Assembly: GCF_902833225.1 (NCBI RefSeq)
Contig: NZ_CADFEI010000002.1
Span: 496,001-560,000, forward strand
Reading direction: 5' to 3'
DNA: 64,000 nucleotides
DNA from: Burkholderia sp. BCC1644
GTDB lineage: Bacteria > Pseudomonadota > Gammaproteobacteria > Burkholderiales > Burkholderiaceae
The first letter of the stretch is position 1. Every line of letters starts with the position of its first letter. Positions 20,337 to 27,734 of the stretch are shown piece by piece. A program made the position numbers and the translations under genes. The notes beneath the pieces were generated by a model. It had not been told where the DNA came from. It searched no databases and worked only from the letters and a program-made list of their open reading frames with translations.

Positions 20337-22430
20337 TCAGCGGTCGAGCACGAGCGGCTCCGTGGCGCCTGTCGCGGGCCGCGCGACGCACAGCAGCGCG
20401 CAGCCCGGTTCGACCTGTGCGTCGGGCATCTGCTCGTAGTCGACCGCACCGGACAGCACGCGCGTCGCGCACGTGCCGCATGAGCCCGACCGGCATTCCG
20501 ACGGCACGGCAACCCCCTGCCCCTCGGCGAACTCGAGCAGCGGGCCGTCGGCGGATGTCCATGCGGCTTCGCGCCCCGTGCGCCGGAAGACGACCGGCAC
20601 GCTCGCCGCCGGCGTGGCAGACGTGCGGGCCGCGCTGCGCGCAACGCTCGACGGCCCGAACGCTTCGAAGCGGATGCGTTCGTCCGGCACGTTCAGCGCG
20701 CGCAGCCCGTCGTACAGGTCGCGCATGAACGCCGCCGGCCCGCACAGGTAGAAGTCGTAGTCGTCGAACGACAGGATCCGCTTCAGCTGTGCGATGTCGA
20801 TGCGGCCGGCTTGCGCCGCCGAGCGTTCGTCAGGATGACTGTCGAACCAGTGGAGCGAGAACCGTCCGTCGGCGGCCGCCATGCGCGCCAGCTCCGCCGC
20901 GAACGGCCGGTCTGCCGCTTCACGCGCGCCGTGTACGAACACCACGCGGCGCGCCGGTTGATCGTCGGCCAGCGCGCGGCGCAGCATCGCAACCATCGGC
21001 GTGATGCCGATGCCGGCCGACACGAGCACGGCCGGGCGCGGGCTCGCGACATCGAACGTGAAGCGGCCGCGCGGCATCTGCGCGTCGAGCGTCATGCCCG
21101 CCTGCGCGTGATCGTGCAGCCACGCCGATACGCGCCCTTCGCGCTTCACCGTGATCCGGTAATGCGCGCCGCCCGGCGCATCGGACAACGTGTAGCTGCG
21201 AATCGCCCGCGCTTCGCTGCCCGGCAGCGCGACGCGCAACGTCAGGTGCTGCCCGGCGTCATAGGCCGGCAGCGCGCCGCCATCCGCCGGTTCGAAATGA
21301 AACGAGCGAATCGCGCGCGCTTCGTCGACGATCTTCGCGATGCGCAGCGGCCGCCAAGCGGGTGCCGATGCGGAGAGCGATTCGGATGCCGTTGCCGGTG
21401 GGGTTGCCGATGCCGATGCGGACTGCACCGGGCTGCCCGCCGCACCCGCACCCGCGCCCGCCGCCATCGCCGCAAACTGCGGCGCGCGTTCGACCGCCGA
21501 CCACCGGAAAGGCAGTACCGCGCGCAGCCGTCGCACTTCCCGCACATGGAACCGCACGACGCGCTGCGCGCCGTCGAACGACGCGACGAGCGGCCCGTCC
21601 CATACGATTTCCGCCCGCGCGGCGACGACCAGCAGGTCGCCGCTGTCGAAATCGATGAACAGCAGCCCCGCGCGCGGATCGTGCTGCAGGTTGCCGAGCG
21701 TGTTGAAGAAGCGGTTGCCGCTGAAATCCGGCGTCGTCAGCGTGTGTGCATCGTCGACGCGCACGAAACCCGGCATCCCGCCGCGATGCGACACGTCCGC
21801 GCCGCGCGCGGCGCCGGCGTCCGCCGACGTGTTCGCGCTCGCGACGAAGAACGTATCGGCCTGCGCGAGCAGCGCACGATCGGCCTCGCTCAATGCGTCC
21901 GACACGTCGGGCTCGACGGCGGCATCGACTTCGCGTGCCACGAAAGTGGGCTTGCGGCCCTGGATGTACTTCGCGCAGTTGCCGAAGCTCTGCTCGACCG
22001 CGATCGTCAACGCATCGCCGTCGACCGCGCGCACGACGCCGTTCACGCGATTGCGCCGCCGCGTGTCGAATTCGATCCCGAGCCCGCCGAGCGGCGCGCC
22101 CGGCTGCCACGCGCCCGCCAGCGGGTCGCCCGGCAGCGCGCGCGCCGCGATGCGCAGCGTGCGGGCGTCCGGCGACGCGACGAAACCCGGCTCGCCGGCG
22201 CGCAGCGTCGCCCACGGCTGGCCGTGCGCATCGACGCCGCCGAGCACGAAGAACGGCAATTGCGCGAAGAACGTCCGATGCTGGTCCGGCATGAAGCGCC
22301 GGATCCCGCGCCGGCCGGCCGCGCCCGCAGCCTCCGTCACGCCCGCGCGCTGCTGCACGGCGAGCTCGCCTGCATGAAACGGCGCGGTATCGAGTTCCCA
22401 ACCCGGTACGACGGCGGCCGGTGCGTTCAT
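20337..22430 (-). CDS. Fused flavin-binding (PNPOx-like) / ferredoxin reductase / [2Fe-2S] ferredoxin oxidoreductase
   Basis: A 697-residue three-part protein. Residues about 40-320 resemble a pyridoxamine-5'-phosphate-oxidase-like flavin domain. After a low-complexity Ala/Ser linker (about 325-355) comes a ferredoxin-NADP reductase module with RSYTLSDAP (FMN/FAD-binding) and the NAD-binding VLVSAGIGITPMVAML. The C-terminal domain has CRSGSCGTC plus a later CLLC, the four ligands of a plant-type [2Fe-2S] cluster. Electrons would flow NAD(P)H to flavin to the cluster. The acceptor is unknown. The start MNAPAAVVPG lies 36 nt after the GST gene on the same strand, so the two are likely co-transcribed. 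Confidence 0.88.
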   Translation of the reverse strand: MNAPAAVVPGWELDTAPFHAGELAVQQRAGVTEAAGAAGRRGIRRFMPDQHRTFFAQLPFFVLGGVDAHGQPWATLRAGEPGFVASPDARTLRIAARALPGDPLAGAWQPGAPLGGLGIEFDTRRRNRVNGVVRAVDGDALTIAVEQSFGNCAKYIQGRKPTFVAREVDAAVEPDVSDALSEADRALLAQADTFFVASANTSADAGAARGADVSHRGGMPGFVRVDDAHTLTTPDFSGNRFFNTLGNLQHDPRAGLLFIDFDSGDLLVVAARAEIVWDGPLVASFDGAQRVVRFHVREVRRLRAVLPFRWSAVERAPQFAAMAAGAGAGAAGSPVQSASASATPPATASESLSASAPAWRPLRIAKIVDEARAIRSFHFEPADGGALPAYDAGQHLTLRVALPGSEARAIRSYTLSDAPGGAHYRITVKREGRVSAWLHDHAQAGMTLDAQMPRGRFTFDVASPRPAVLVSAGIGITPMVAMLRRALADDQPARRVVFVHGAREAADRPFAAELARMAAADGRFSLHWFDSHPDERSAAQAGRIDIAQLKRILSFDDYDFYLCGPAAFMRDLYDGLRALNVPDERIRFEAFGPSSVARSAARTSATPAASVPVVFRRTGREAAWTSADGPLLEFAEGQGVAVPSECRSGSCGTCATRVLSGAVDYEQMPDAQVEPGCALLCVARPATGATEPLVLDR

Positions 22431-22466
22431 CGCGTTCTCCCTGAACAGGCGCGGCTTCGTTGGTCG

Positions 22467-23111
22467 TTACGCGGCGAGCAGGCCCGCGCGCGTCGTCGGC
22501 ATGCCGACGAAGCCCGGCAGCGCCTCGACACGCGCCAGCCACGCACGCACGTGCGGATACGGTTCGAGCGACACGCCGCCTTCCGGGGCGTGCGCGATAT
22601 ACGTGTACGCGGCGATGTCCGCGATCGTCGGCTGCGCGCCGGCCGCGAACGGCTTGCCGGCCAGCTCGCGATCGATCACGTCGAGCACCTTCGCGGCCGT
22701 GCGCTTGGCCGCCTCCGGATCGAGCGGCGCGCCGAACACGGTCACGAGCCGTGCAGCGGCCGGGCCCGACGCGATCGGGCCGGCCGCATACGACAGCCAG
22801 CGCTGCACCACGGCCGCGCCGACCGGATCGTCGGGCAGCCAGTGCGCGTCGCCGTAGCGCTTCGCGAGGTACACGAGGATCGCGTTCGAATCGGCGATCA
22901 CGGTGCCGCCGTCGTCGATCACCGGCACCTGCCCGAGCGGATTGAGCGCGAGGAACGCCGGCTCGCGTTGCGCGCCGGCCGCGAGATCGACATCGACGGT
23001 CTCGGACGGCAGGCCGAGCAGCGCCAGGAACAACCTGACGCGATGCGCGTGCCCCGAGAGCAGGAAGGAATAGACGCGGATCGGCGACGCGGGCTTGCTG
23101 GCGGCAGACAT
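22467..23111 (-). CDS. Glutathione S-transferase family protein
   Basis: A 214-residue GST. The thioredoxin-like N-terminal domain opens IRVYSFLLSGHAHRVRLFLALLGLP, where the Ser of SGHAHR is the likely glutathione-activating residue. LNPLGQVPVIDDGG follows, with the cis-Pro, and DSNAILVYLAKRYG. The helical domain has TIADIAAYTYIAH, the N-capping box. The start MSAASKPASP (23111) was chosen over a longer frame that crosses the divergent regulator. Next to the fused oxidoreductase, it may belong to a detoxification unit under the divergent LysR regulator. Confidence 0.92.
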   Translation of the reverse strand: MSAASKPASPIRVYSFLLSGHAHRVRLFLALLGLPSETVDVDLAAGAQREPAFLALNPLGQVPVIDDGGTVIADSNAILVYLAKRYGDAHWLPDDPVGAAVVQRWLSYAAGPIASGPAAARLVTVFGAPLDPEAAKRTAAKVLDVIDRELAGKPFAAGAQPTIADIAAYTYIAHAPEGGVSLEPYPHVRAWLARVEALPGFVGMPTTRAGLLAA

Positions 23112-23193
23112 GGAAAACACTCCGGAATCTCGCGCCGCCGGGAGTCGGCGACGAACGGCTCCAGCGTAGCGCTCGCCGTTCATCGCCAGAAGA

Positions 23194-23218
23194 CGGATAA
23201 TCGCTGAAACATTATCCG
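23194..23218. promoter_or_regulatory. Inverted repeat, likely LysR operator between GST and regulator genes
   Basis: CGGATAAT (23194-23201) and ATTATCCG (23211-23218) are perfect 8-bp arms with a 9-nt spacer. They lie midway in the 127-bp divergent promoter region, about 20 bp before the LysR ATG. This is the usual location and size of a LysR-type recognition site. Confidence 0.6.
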
Positions 23219-23238
23219 CTCTCATAGGACAATCGACG

Positions 23239-24192
23239 ATGGCCGATCTGCGCGACGTGAACCTGAACCGGCTGGCGATCTTCGTCGCGGTGGTCGATGC
23301 CGGCTCGCTGACGGCCGCGGCCGAGCGGCTCGGCCTCGCGAAGACGGTCGTCAGTACGCACATGCAGCGCCTCGAATCCGAGATCGGCGCGAACCTGCTG
23401 GTGCGCACGACGCGGCGGCTGAGCGTCACCGATGCGGGGCGCACGTTCTACGATGCGTGCCGCGACATCGTGCGCGCAACCGAGACCGCGCTGGATGCGG
23501 TGTCGTCCGACGCGGGGCCGCTGCGCGGCACGCTGCGCGTGAGCGTGCCGATCGACTACGGCGCGCTGGTCGTCGCGCCGGCCGTCGTCGCACTGCGCGA
23601 CCTGCATCCGGGGCTCGATGTCGAACTGGTCGCGAACGACCGTGTCGTCGACCTCGTCGCCGACAACCTCGACGTCGCGATCCGGATCGGCCGCCTCGCC
23701 GATTCGAACTATCGTGCGGTGCAGCTCGGCACCTACGAGAAATGGCTGGTCGCGAGCCCCGCGTTCATCGCGCGACACGGGCTGCCGCGCGATACGGATG
23801 CGCTCGCCGCGCTGCCGTTCGTGATGCTGTCGACGCTGCCGCGCCCGCATACGCTCGAACTCGACCACGTCCGCGGCGGCAGCGCGGCAGTCCGCTGCGT
23901 CGCGCCGGTCGTGTCGAACACCGCGACCGCATGCCGCGCGATCGTGCTCGCGGGCGGCGGCTTCGGGCTGCTGACGGATTTCTCGACCGCGGACGACGTC
24001 GCGGCCGGCCGGCTCGTGAGGCTGCTGCCGGGGTGGCACACCGCGCCGGCCGGGATCCATGCGGTGTATCCGTCGACGCGGCTGCCGTCGCCGAAGGTGC
24101 GGGCGTTCATCGACGCGATGAAGACGCGGATCGGCGAGACGCCGCCGCCGGCGCCCGCGCGCCCGGTTCGATCGACACGCGCGGACGGCTGA
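23239..24192 (+). CDS. LysR-family transcriptional regulator
   Basis: A 317-residue regulator with the LysR winged helix at residues 8-66 (LNRLAIFVAVVDAGSLTAAAERLGLAKTVVS...) and a periplasmic-binding-like effector domain after about 90. It is divergent from the GST/oxidoreductase pair, with the inverted repeat at 23194-23218 between them, so it most likely controls that pair and itself. The effector is unknown. Confidence 0.92.
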   Translation: MADLRDVNLNRLAIFVAVVDAGSLTAAAERLGLAKTVVSTHMQRLESEIGANLLVRTTRRLSVTDAGRTFYDACRDIVRATETALDAVSSDAGPLRGTLRVSVPIDYGALVVAPAVVALRDLHPGLDVELVANDRVVDLVADNLDVAIRIGRLADSNYRAVQLGTYEKWLVASPAFIARHGLPRDTDALAALPFVMLSTLPRPHTLELDHVRGGSAAVRCVAPVVSNTATACRAIVLAGGGFGLLTDFSTADDVAAGRLVRLLPGWHTAPAGIHAVYPSTRLPSPKVRAFIDAMKTRIGETPPPAPARPVRSTRADG

Positions 24193-24399
24193 ATCCGGAT
24201 CGCCACGCACTCATATTCCGCTTCGAACCCCTTTCGCAAAACTTTTACGCCCCCGAACAAATACGCCCCTTTATTCTTCATAAAAATATCGCTTTGCTTT
24301 CCAGATTTTCTACTAGTCTTGTTTCCGGTAATACGCAAACACGCGTTTACCGAAACGTTTCAATTCTCCATTTTGTTCAATCAATCAAGGAGTCTGGAA

Positions 24400-24663
24400 A
24401 TGCAAACCGCCGCAATTTCATGGGGAACCACGCCGTCGATTCGTGTCTACACGGCCAACGGCAACAAGATCACCGAACGCTGCTACGACGGCCAGAACTG
24501 GTACACGGGCGCGTTCAACCAGGCAGGCGACAACGTGTCGGCCACGTGCTGGCTGGTCGGGAGCGCCATCCACATCCGCGTGTACGCGACCAGCGGCGGC
24601 ACGACGACCGAGTATTGCTGGGACGGTGACGGCTGGACCCGCGGCGGCTACACGGGTTCCTGA
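24400..24663 (+). CDS. Fucose-binding lectin, BambL/RSL type
   Basis: An 87-residue protein starting [19 protein letters not shown] behind AAGGAG. It consists of two similar repeats (each with SIRVY or HIRVY, then TERCYDG/TEYCWDG, and NWYTGAF or GWTRGGY), the two blades that trimerise to a six-bladed propeller. The match to B. ambifaria BambL as I remember it is nearly complete, with a few substitutions. It binds alpha-L-fucose on human blood-group sugars and plant glycans. There is no signal peptide, as in BambL. The gene stands alone, flanked by AT-rich DNA and followed by a terminator. Confidence 0.93.
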   Translation: MQTAAISWGTTPSIRVYTANGNKITERCYDGQNWYTGAFNQAGDNVSATCWLVGSAIHIRVYATSGGTTTEYCWDGDGWTRGGYTGS

Positions 24664-24705
24664 TTCCGTGTCCCGCCCGCGCGGCACCGTCCGCGCGTGA
24701 CACCG

Positions 24706-24743
24706 CGCAACGCCAGTCTCGATTGGCGTTGCGTTTTATTTTT
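24706..24743 (+). terminator. Rho-independent terminator of the lectin gene
   Basis: CGCAACGCCA (24706-24715) pairs with TGGCGTTGCG (24724-24733), a perfect 10-bp stem, followed by TTTTATTTTT. It lies about 40 nt after the lectin stop codon. Confidence 0.9.
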
Positions 24744-24918
24744 CAATTCCAATTCAAATTTCTTAAATTCACCAATCGGAAATAAAAACCCGAATTCTAA
24801 AAATGACAACCAGGTTAAATTCTGCGCCTTGCGAATATCAATCCGCACCCGTTAATTATCAAAACGGATCGCGAATATATTCACGAAACGGGATGCGCGG
24901 GTAATTCGCCGATCGGAA

Positions 24919-25572
24919 TCAGGTCGCCTGCAATGTTCCCAGCAGCACTTTTCTGCAACTCGCGATCATCTGCGCCTCCGAATCGCGATATTCGGTGAGC
25001 AACCACGCCGCGCCGACGTTCGTCATCGCGCCGACGAGCGCGAGCCCGATCAGCCGCTGCTCGGTGCGCTCCGCGGGCGTCGCCGCTTCACGCGGCGCGC
25101 CGATCGCCATGATCAGCTTGCCGAAGTCGATCAGCATGCGCTGGTACGTCATGTCGGTGTCCGCGCTCACGCCCATCACCTCGAGCAGCAGCACGCGCGC
25201 CGCGCACGGGTCGCGCAGGAACGCGAAGAACGCGGCAAGCCCCGCGTCGACGCTCTCGCGCAGGTCGCCGCCGCGCGCGGCCACCGCTTGCGCGACCGCG
25301 TCATGCAGCTGCTGCGCGTGATGCAGGTAGGTGCAGCGCAGCAAATCCTCGGTGCTGTCGAACGCCGCATAGAAATAGCGATCGTTCAGCTTCGCTTCCT
25401 GGCAAATCGACCGCACGGTCGCCTTGCGGAACCCGACCGTGCCGAACACGCGCGTCGCCGCGCGGATCAATGCGTCGCGGCGCTCGGCGGCCCGCACTTC
25501 GGGCGCGACGCCGCCGTACGACCGGCCCCTTTTTTCCGTTTCGAGTGCTTTCTCCATTCCGCTATTTGACAT
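24919..25572 (-). CDS. TetR-family transcriptional regulator
   Basis: A 217-residue TetR-type repressor. The helix-turn-helix lies at about 30-75 (RDALIRAATRVFGTVGFRKATVRSICQEA, then NDRYFYAAFDS). The rest is an all-helical ligand and dimer domain. Start could be ATG 25572 (MSNSGMEK) or 25557 (MEKAL). It is divergent from the SDR-monooxygenase-hydrolase operon and probably represses it. A candidate operator is at 25593-25612. Confidence 0.9.
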   Translation of the reverse strand: MSNSGMEKALETEKRGRSYGGVAPEVRAAERRDALIRAATRVFGTVGFRKATVRSICQEAKLNDRYFYAAFDSTEDLLRCTYLHHAQQLHDAVAQAVAARGGDLRESVDAGLAAFFAFLRDPCAARVLLLEVMGVSADTDMTYQRMLIDFGKLIMAIGAPREAATPAERTEQRLIGLALVGAMTNVGAAWLLTEYRDSEAQMIASCRKVLLGTLQAT

Positions 25573-25592
25573 CAGGACACCCGAAAACTAAA

Positions 25593-25612
25593 GTGGTGAC
25601 GACCAACACCAC
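25593..25612. promoter_or_regulatory. Candidate TetR operator
   Basis: GTGGTG (25593-25598) and CACCAC (25607-25612) form an inverted repeat with an 8-nt spacer in the 88-bp gap between the TetR and SDR genes. Short arms; supported mainly by position. Confidence 0.45.
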
Positions 25613-25660
25613 AATAGACGCGCCGCCGGTGCAGCGCAAGCGGAACGGGAGGAACGACGG

Positions 25661-26563
25661 ATGAAGGGGTTTTCCGGGAAGGTTGCCGCGATCACGGGCG
25701 CCGGTTCGGGCATGGGCCGCAGCCTCGCGGTCGAGCTCGCGCGGCGCGGCTGCGAGGTCGCGCTCGCCGATGTCAACGAAACCGGGCTCGCCGGCACGGC
25801 GGCTGCCTGCGCGCAGCACGGCGTGCGCGTGAGCACGCGGCGGCTCGACGTCGCCGACCGCGACGCGGTGTTCACGTGGGCCGATTTCGTCCGCGCCGAG
25901 CACGGCAAGGTCAACCTGATCTTCAACAACGCGGGTGTGTCGCTGGCCGCCAGCGCCGAGACCGCGCGCCTCGCCGATCTCGAATGGATCGTCGGCATCA
26001 ATTTCTGGGGCGTCGTGCACGGCACGCAGGCGTTCCTGCCGCACCTGCGCGCGTCGGGCGACGGTCACATCGTCAACACGTCGAGCCTGTTCGGCCTTGT
26101 CGCGATGCCGACGCAAAGCGCGTACAACGCCACCAAGTTCGCGGTGCGCGGCTTCACCGAGGCGCTGCGGATGGAACTCGAACTCGACGGCGCGCCGGTG
26201 AGCGCGACCTGCGTGCATCCGGGCGGCGTCGCGACCAGCATCGTCGACGCGGGCCGTGTCGACACCAGCATCCACGCGCTCACGGGCCAGGACGAAGCGA
26301 CCCATCGCCGCCAGGCGAACCGCCTGATCAACGCAACGACGGCCGACGACGCCGCGCGGCAGATCCTCGCGGGTGTCGAGCGCAATGCGCGCCGCGTGCT
26401 CGTCGGCGTCGACGCGCGCCGGCTCGACCGGATCGCGCGCCTGCTCGGCGCCGGCTACCAGTGGCTGATGCTGCGCCACGTGCGCCGCGCCCGCGCACGC
26501 AACCTCGACCGCGCGCATGCTCCGGCCGCGCTCCCGACCACGCCGACCAAGGACCCCGCTTGA
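25661..26563 (+). CDS. Short-chain dehydrogenase/reductase
   Basis: A 300-residue SDR. TGAGSGMG (about 12-19) binds the cofactor, FNNAG (about 88-92) stabilises the sheet, and the catalytic residues are Ser in NTSSLFG and Tyr/Lys in YNATK. The C-terminal extension after about 235 is basic. It begins an operon with a Baeyer-Villiger monooxygenase and a hydrolase and probably oxidises a secondary alcohol to the ketone used by the monooxygenase. The stop codon TGA (26561-26563) falls in the predicted end of the inserted IS element, so the native C-terminus may have been altered. Confidence 0.9.
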   Translation: MKGFSGKVAAITGAGSGMGRSLAVELARRGCEVALADVNETGLAGTAAACAQHGVRVSTRRLDVADRDAVFTWADFVRAEHGKVNLIFNNAGVSLAASAETARLADLEWIVGINFWGVVHGTQAFLPHLRASGDGHIVNTSSLFGLVAMPTQSAYNATKFAVRGFTEALRMELELDGAPVSATCVHPGGVATSIVDAGRVDTSIHALTGQDEATHRRQANRLINATTADDAARQILAGVERNARRVLVGVDARRLDRIARLLGAGYQWLMLRHVRRARARNLDRAHAPAALPTTPTKDPA

Positions 26564-27720
26564 CGTCCTCCTCCGCCTGCCTAAGGGCGGGGGATTCCCA
26601 CATCTGGCGATGCACGTCCGCATCGGAGAATGTTCAGCGCAGCGTTGATATCACGATCATGTGCGACACCACAGTTACTGCAAGCCCACTCTCTTACTCG
26701 CAGTCCCGCGATACCTTTCGGCCGCGTCGTGCTGTCTTTCGACCCGCACGCCGAACAGGACTGGGTGGAACCACTTTCGTCGACTTCCTCAAACGTGACT
26801 CCGTGCGCCATCGCCTTGTAACGGAGCTTGTCCCGGAAGGACGACCAGGATGCGTCATAGACGCTCTTCGCCATCCTGGTTCTGGCGAGTTTGACGGCCG
26901 ACACGTTGCCGACCGCGATGTAGTCGAAGCGTCGCATCAAATCGAGCGCGAGCTTGTGCTGGAAATCGGCGCGGGCGTTCGCCACCTTGGCGTGCAGCTT
27001 CGCGATATGCCGCTTGTGCTTGCGTGCTCGCTGCGCTTTCGCCAGCTTGTCCGCTGCACGGCGGCCGAACTGGTCGTTGGGCAGTTTCTCACCGGTCGAA
27101 AGTGTGGCGAACTCTTTCAAGCCGAGATCAATGCCGACGCCAAAACGGATCGGGCGAGCCTGAACATCGGGCATCTCGATCACGATGTTGAGAAACCAGT
27201 TGCCCCGCGCATCCTGCGCAAAGTTGGTTCCGTCCTTGATCTTGCCTTCGGGAAGCGGGCGGCTGTTGAACACGCGAAAGGTGTTGCCGGAGAAACGGAA
27301 CGCATCGCCCTCGCGCTTCAAGTCTCGGCCCTTCAGCGGCACCCAGCCGAGCGATTTCCTGCCGCGATAGCGCAGGTAAGGTGGTCGATGCGGTCGATGC
27401 TGGCTACGCGACTTCGCGTATTGCTCGCACGTTGCGTTGACCGTTCCGGAATGGATGCCGAGTTCCTTGCTGCTGCCGGTCGTCAGCATGTTGAGGTCAA
27501 AACCCGTCGGCCACTTCTTGTGCCACTTGAGCGCGTGCTTCTGCGTGTCGTTGCAGAAGTTCCAGACGTAGCTCACCGCACGGCTCTGTTTGTTAAGCAG
27601 TCCGTTGAGCGACTTCACTCGGTAGCGGTAGACAAGAATCATACCGATGATCCTAACCCGTGGAAGAAGCTGCCTGTCAACAGCATTCCTTTCCTTCCCG
27701 CCATCAATGGCGGGGTTTCT
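26560..27720 (-). mobile_element. IS200/IS605-type element with tnpB only
   Basis: A TnpB gene flanked by subterminal hairpins. At the left end, CCCGCCAT and ATGGCGGG (27697-27714) form a perfect 8-bp stem. At the right end, CCGCC/GGCGG (26573-26577 and 26586-26590) lies 10-15 nt inside a terminal TCAA (minus strand; TTGA at 26560-26563). There are no terminal inverted repeats and no target duplication, as expected for this family. No Y1 transposase tnpA is present, so movement would need one in trans. It sits between the SDR and monooxygenase genes. The left boundary is approximate. Confidence 0.8.
26581..27642 (-). CDS. tnpB: TnpB, RNA-guided nuclease-like protein (IS605 OrfB)
   Basis: A 353-residue TnpB. 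The RuvC-I motif is GVGIDLGLKEF with D172. The zinc finger is C296-x2-C299 and C321-x2-C324, and the RuvC-III Asp is in HDRDINAALN (D331). Where canonical TnpB has the RuvC-II Glu (VEDL or VEN), this protein has AVGNVSAVKLA with Gly245. Glutamates at 285, 286 and 289 (EEVDES) are the nearest candidates for a shifted catalytic position. The stop codon lies within the right-end hairpin, and the guide RNA scaffold would overlap the 3' end of the gene. Confidence 0.9.
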   Translation of the reverse strand: MILVYRYRVKSLNGLLNKQSRAVSYVWNFCNDTQKHALKWHKKWPTGFDLNMLTTGSSKELGIHSGTVNATCEQYAKSRSQHRPHRPPYLRYRGRKSLGWVPLKGRDLKREGDAFRFSGNTFRVFNSRPLPEGKIKDGTNFAQDARGNWFLNIVIEMPDVQARPIRFGVGIDLGLKEFATLSTGEKLPNDQFGRRAADKLAKAQRARKHKRHIAKLHAKVANARADFQHKLALDLMRRFDYIAVGNVSAVKLARTRMAKSVYDASWSSFRDKLRYKAMAHGVTFEEVDESGSTQSCSACGSKDSTTRPKGIAGLRVREWACSNCGVAHDRDINAALNILRCGRASPDVGIPRP

Positions 27721-27734
27721 CGGAGCAATTCGCG

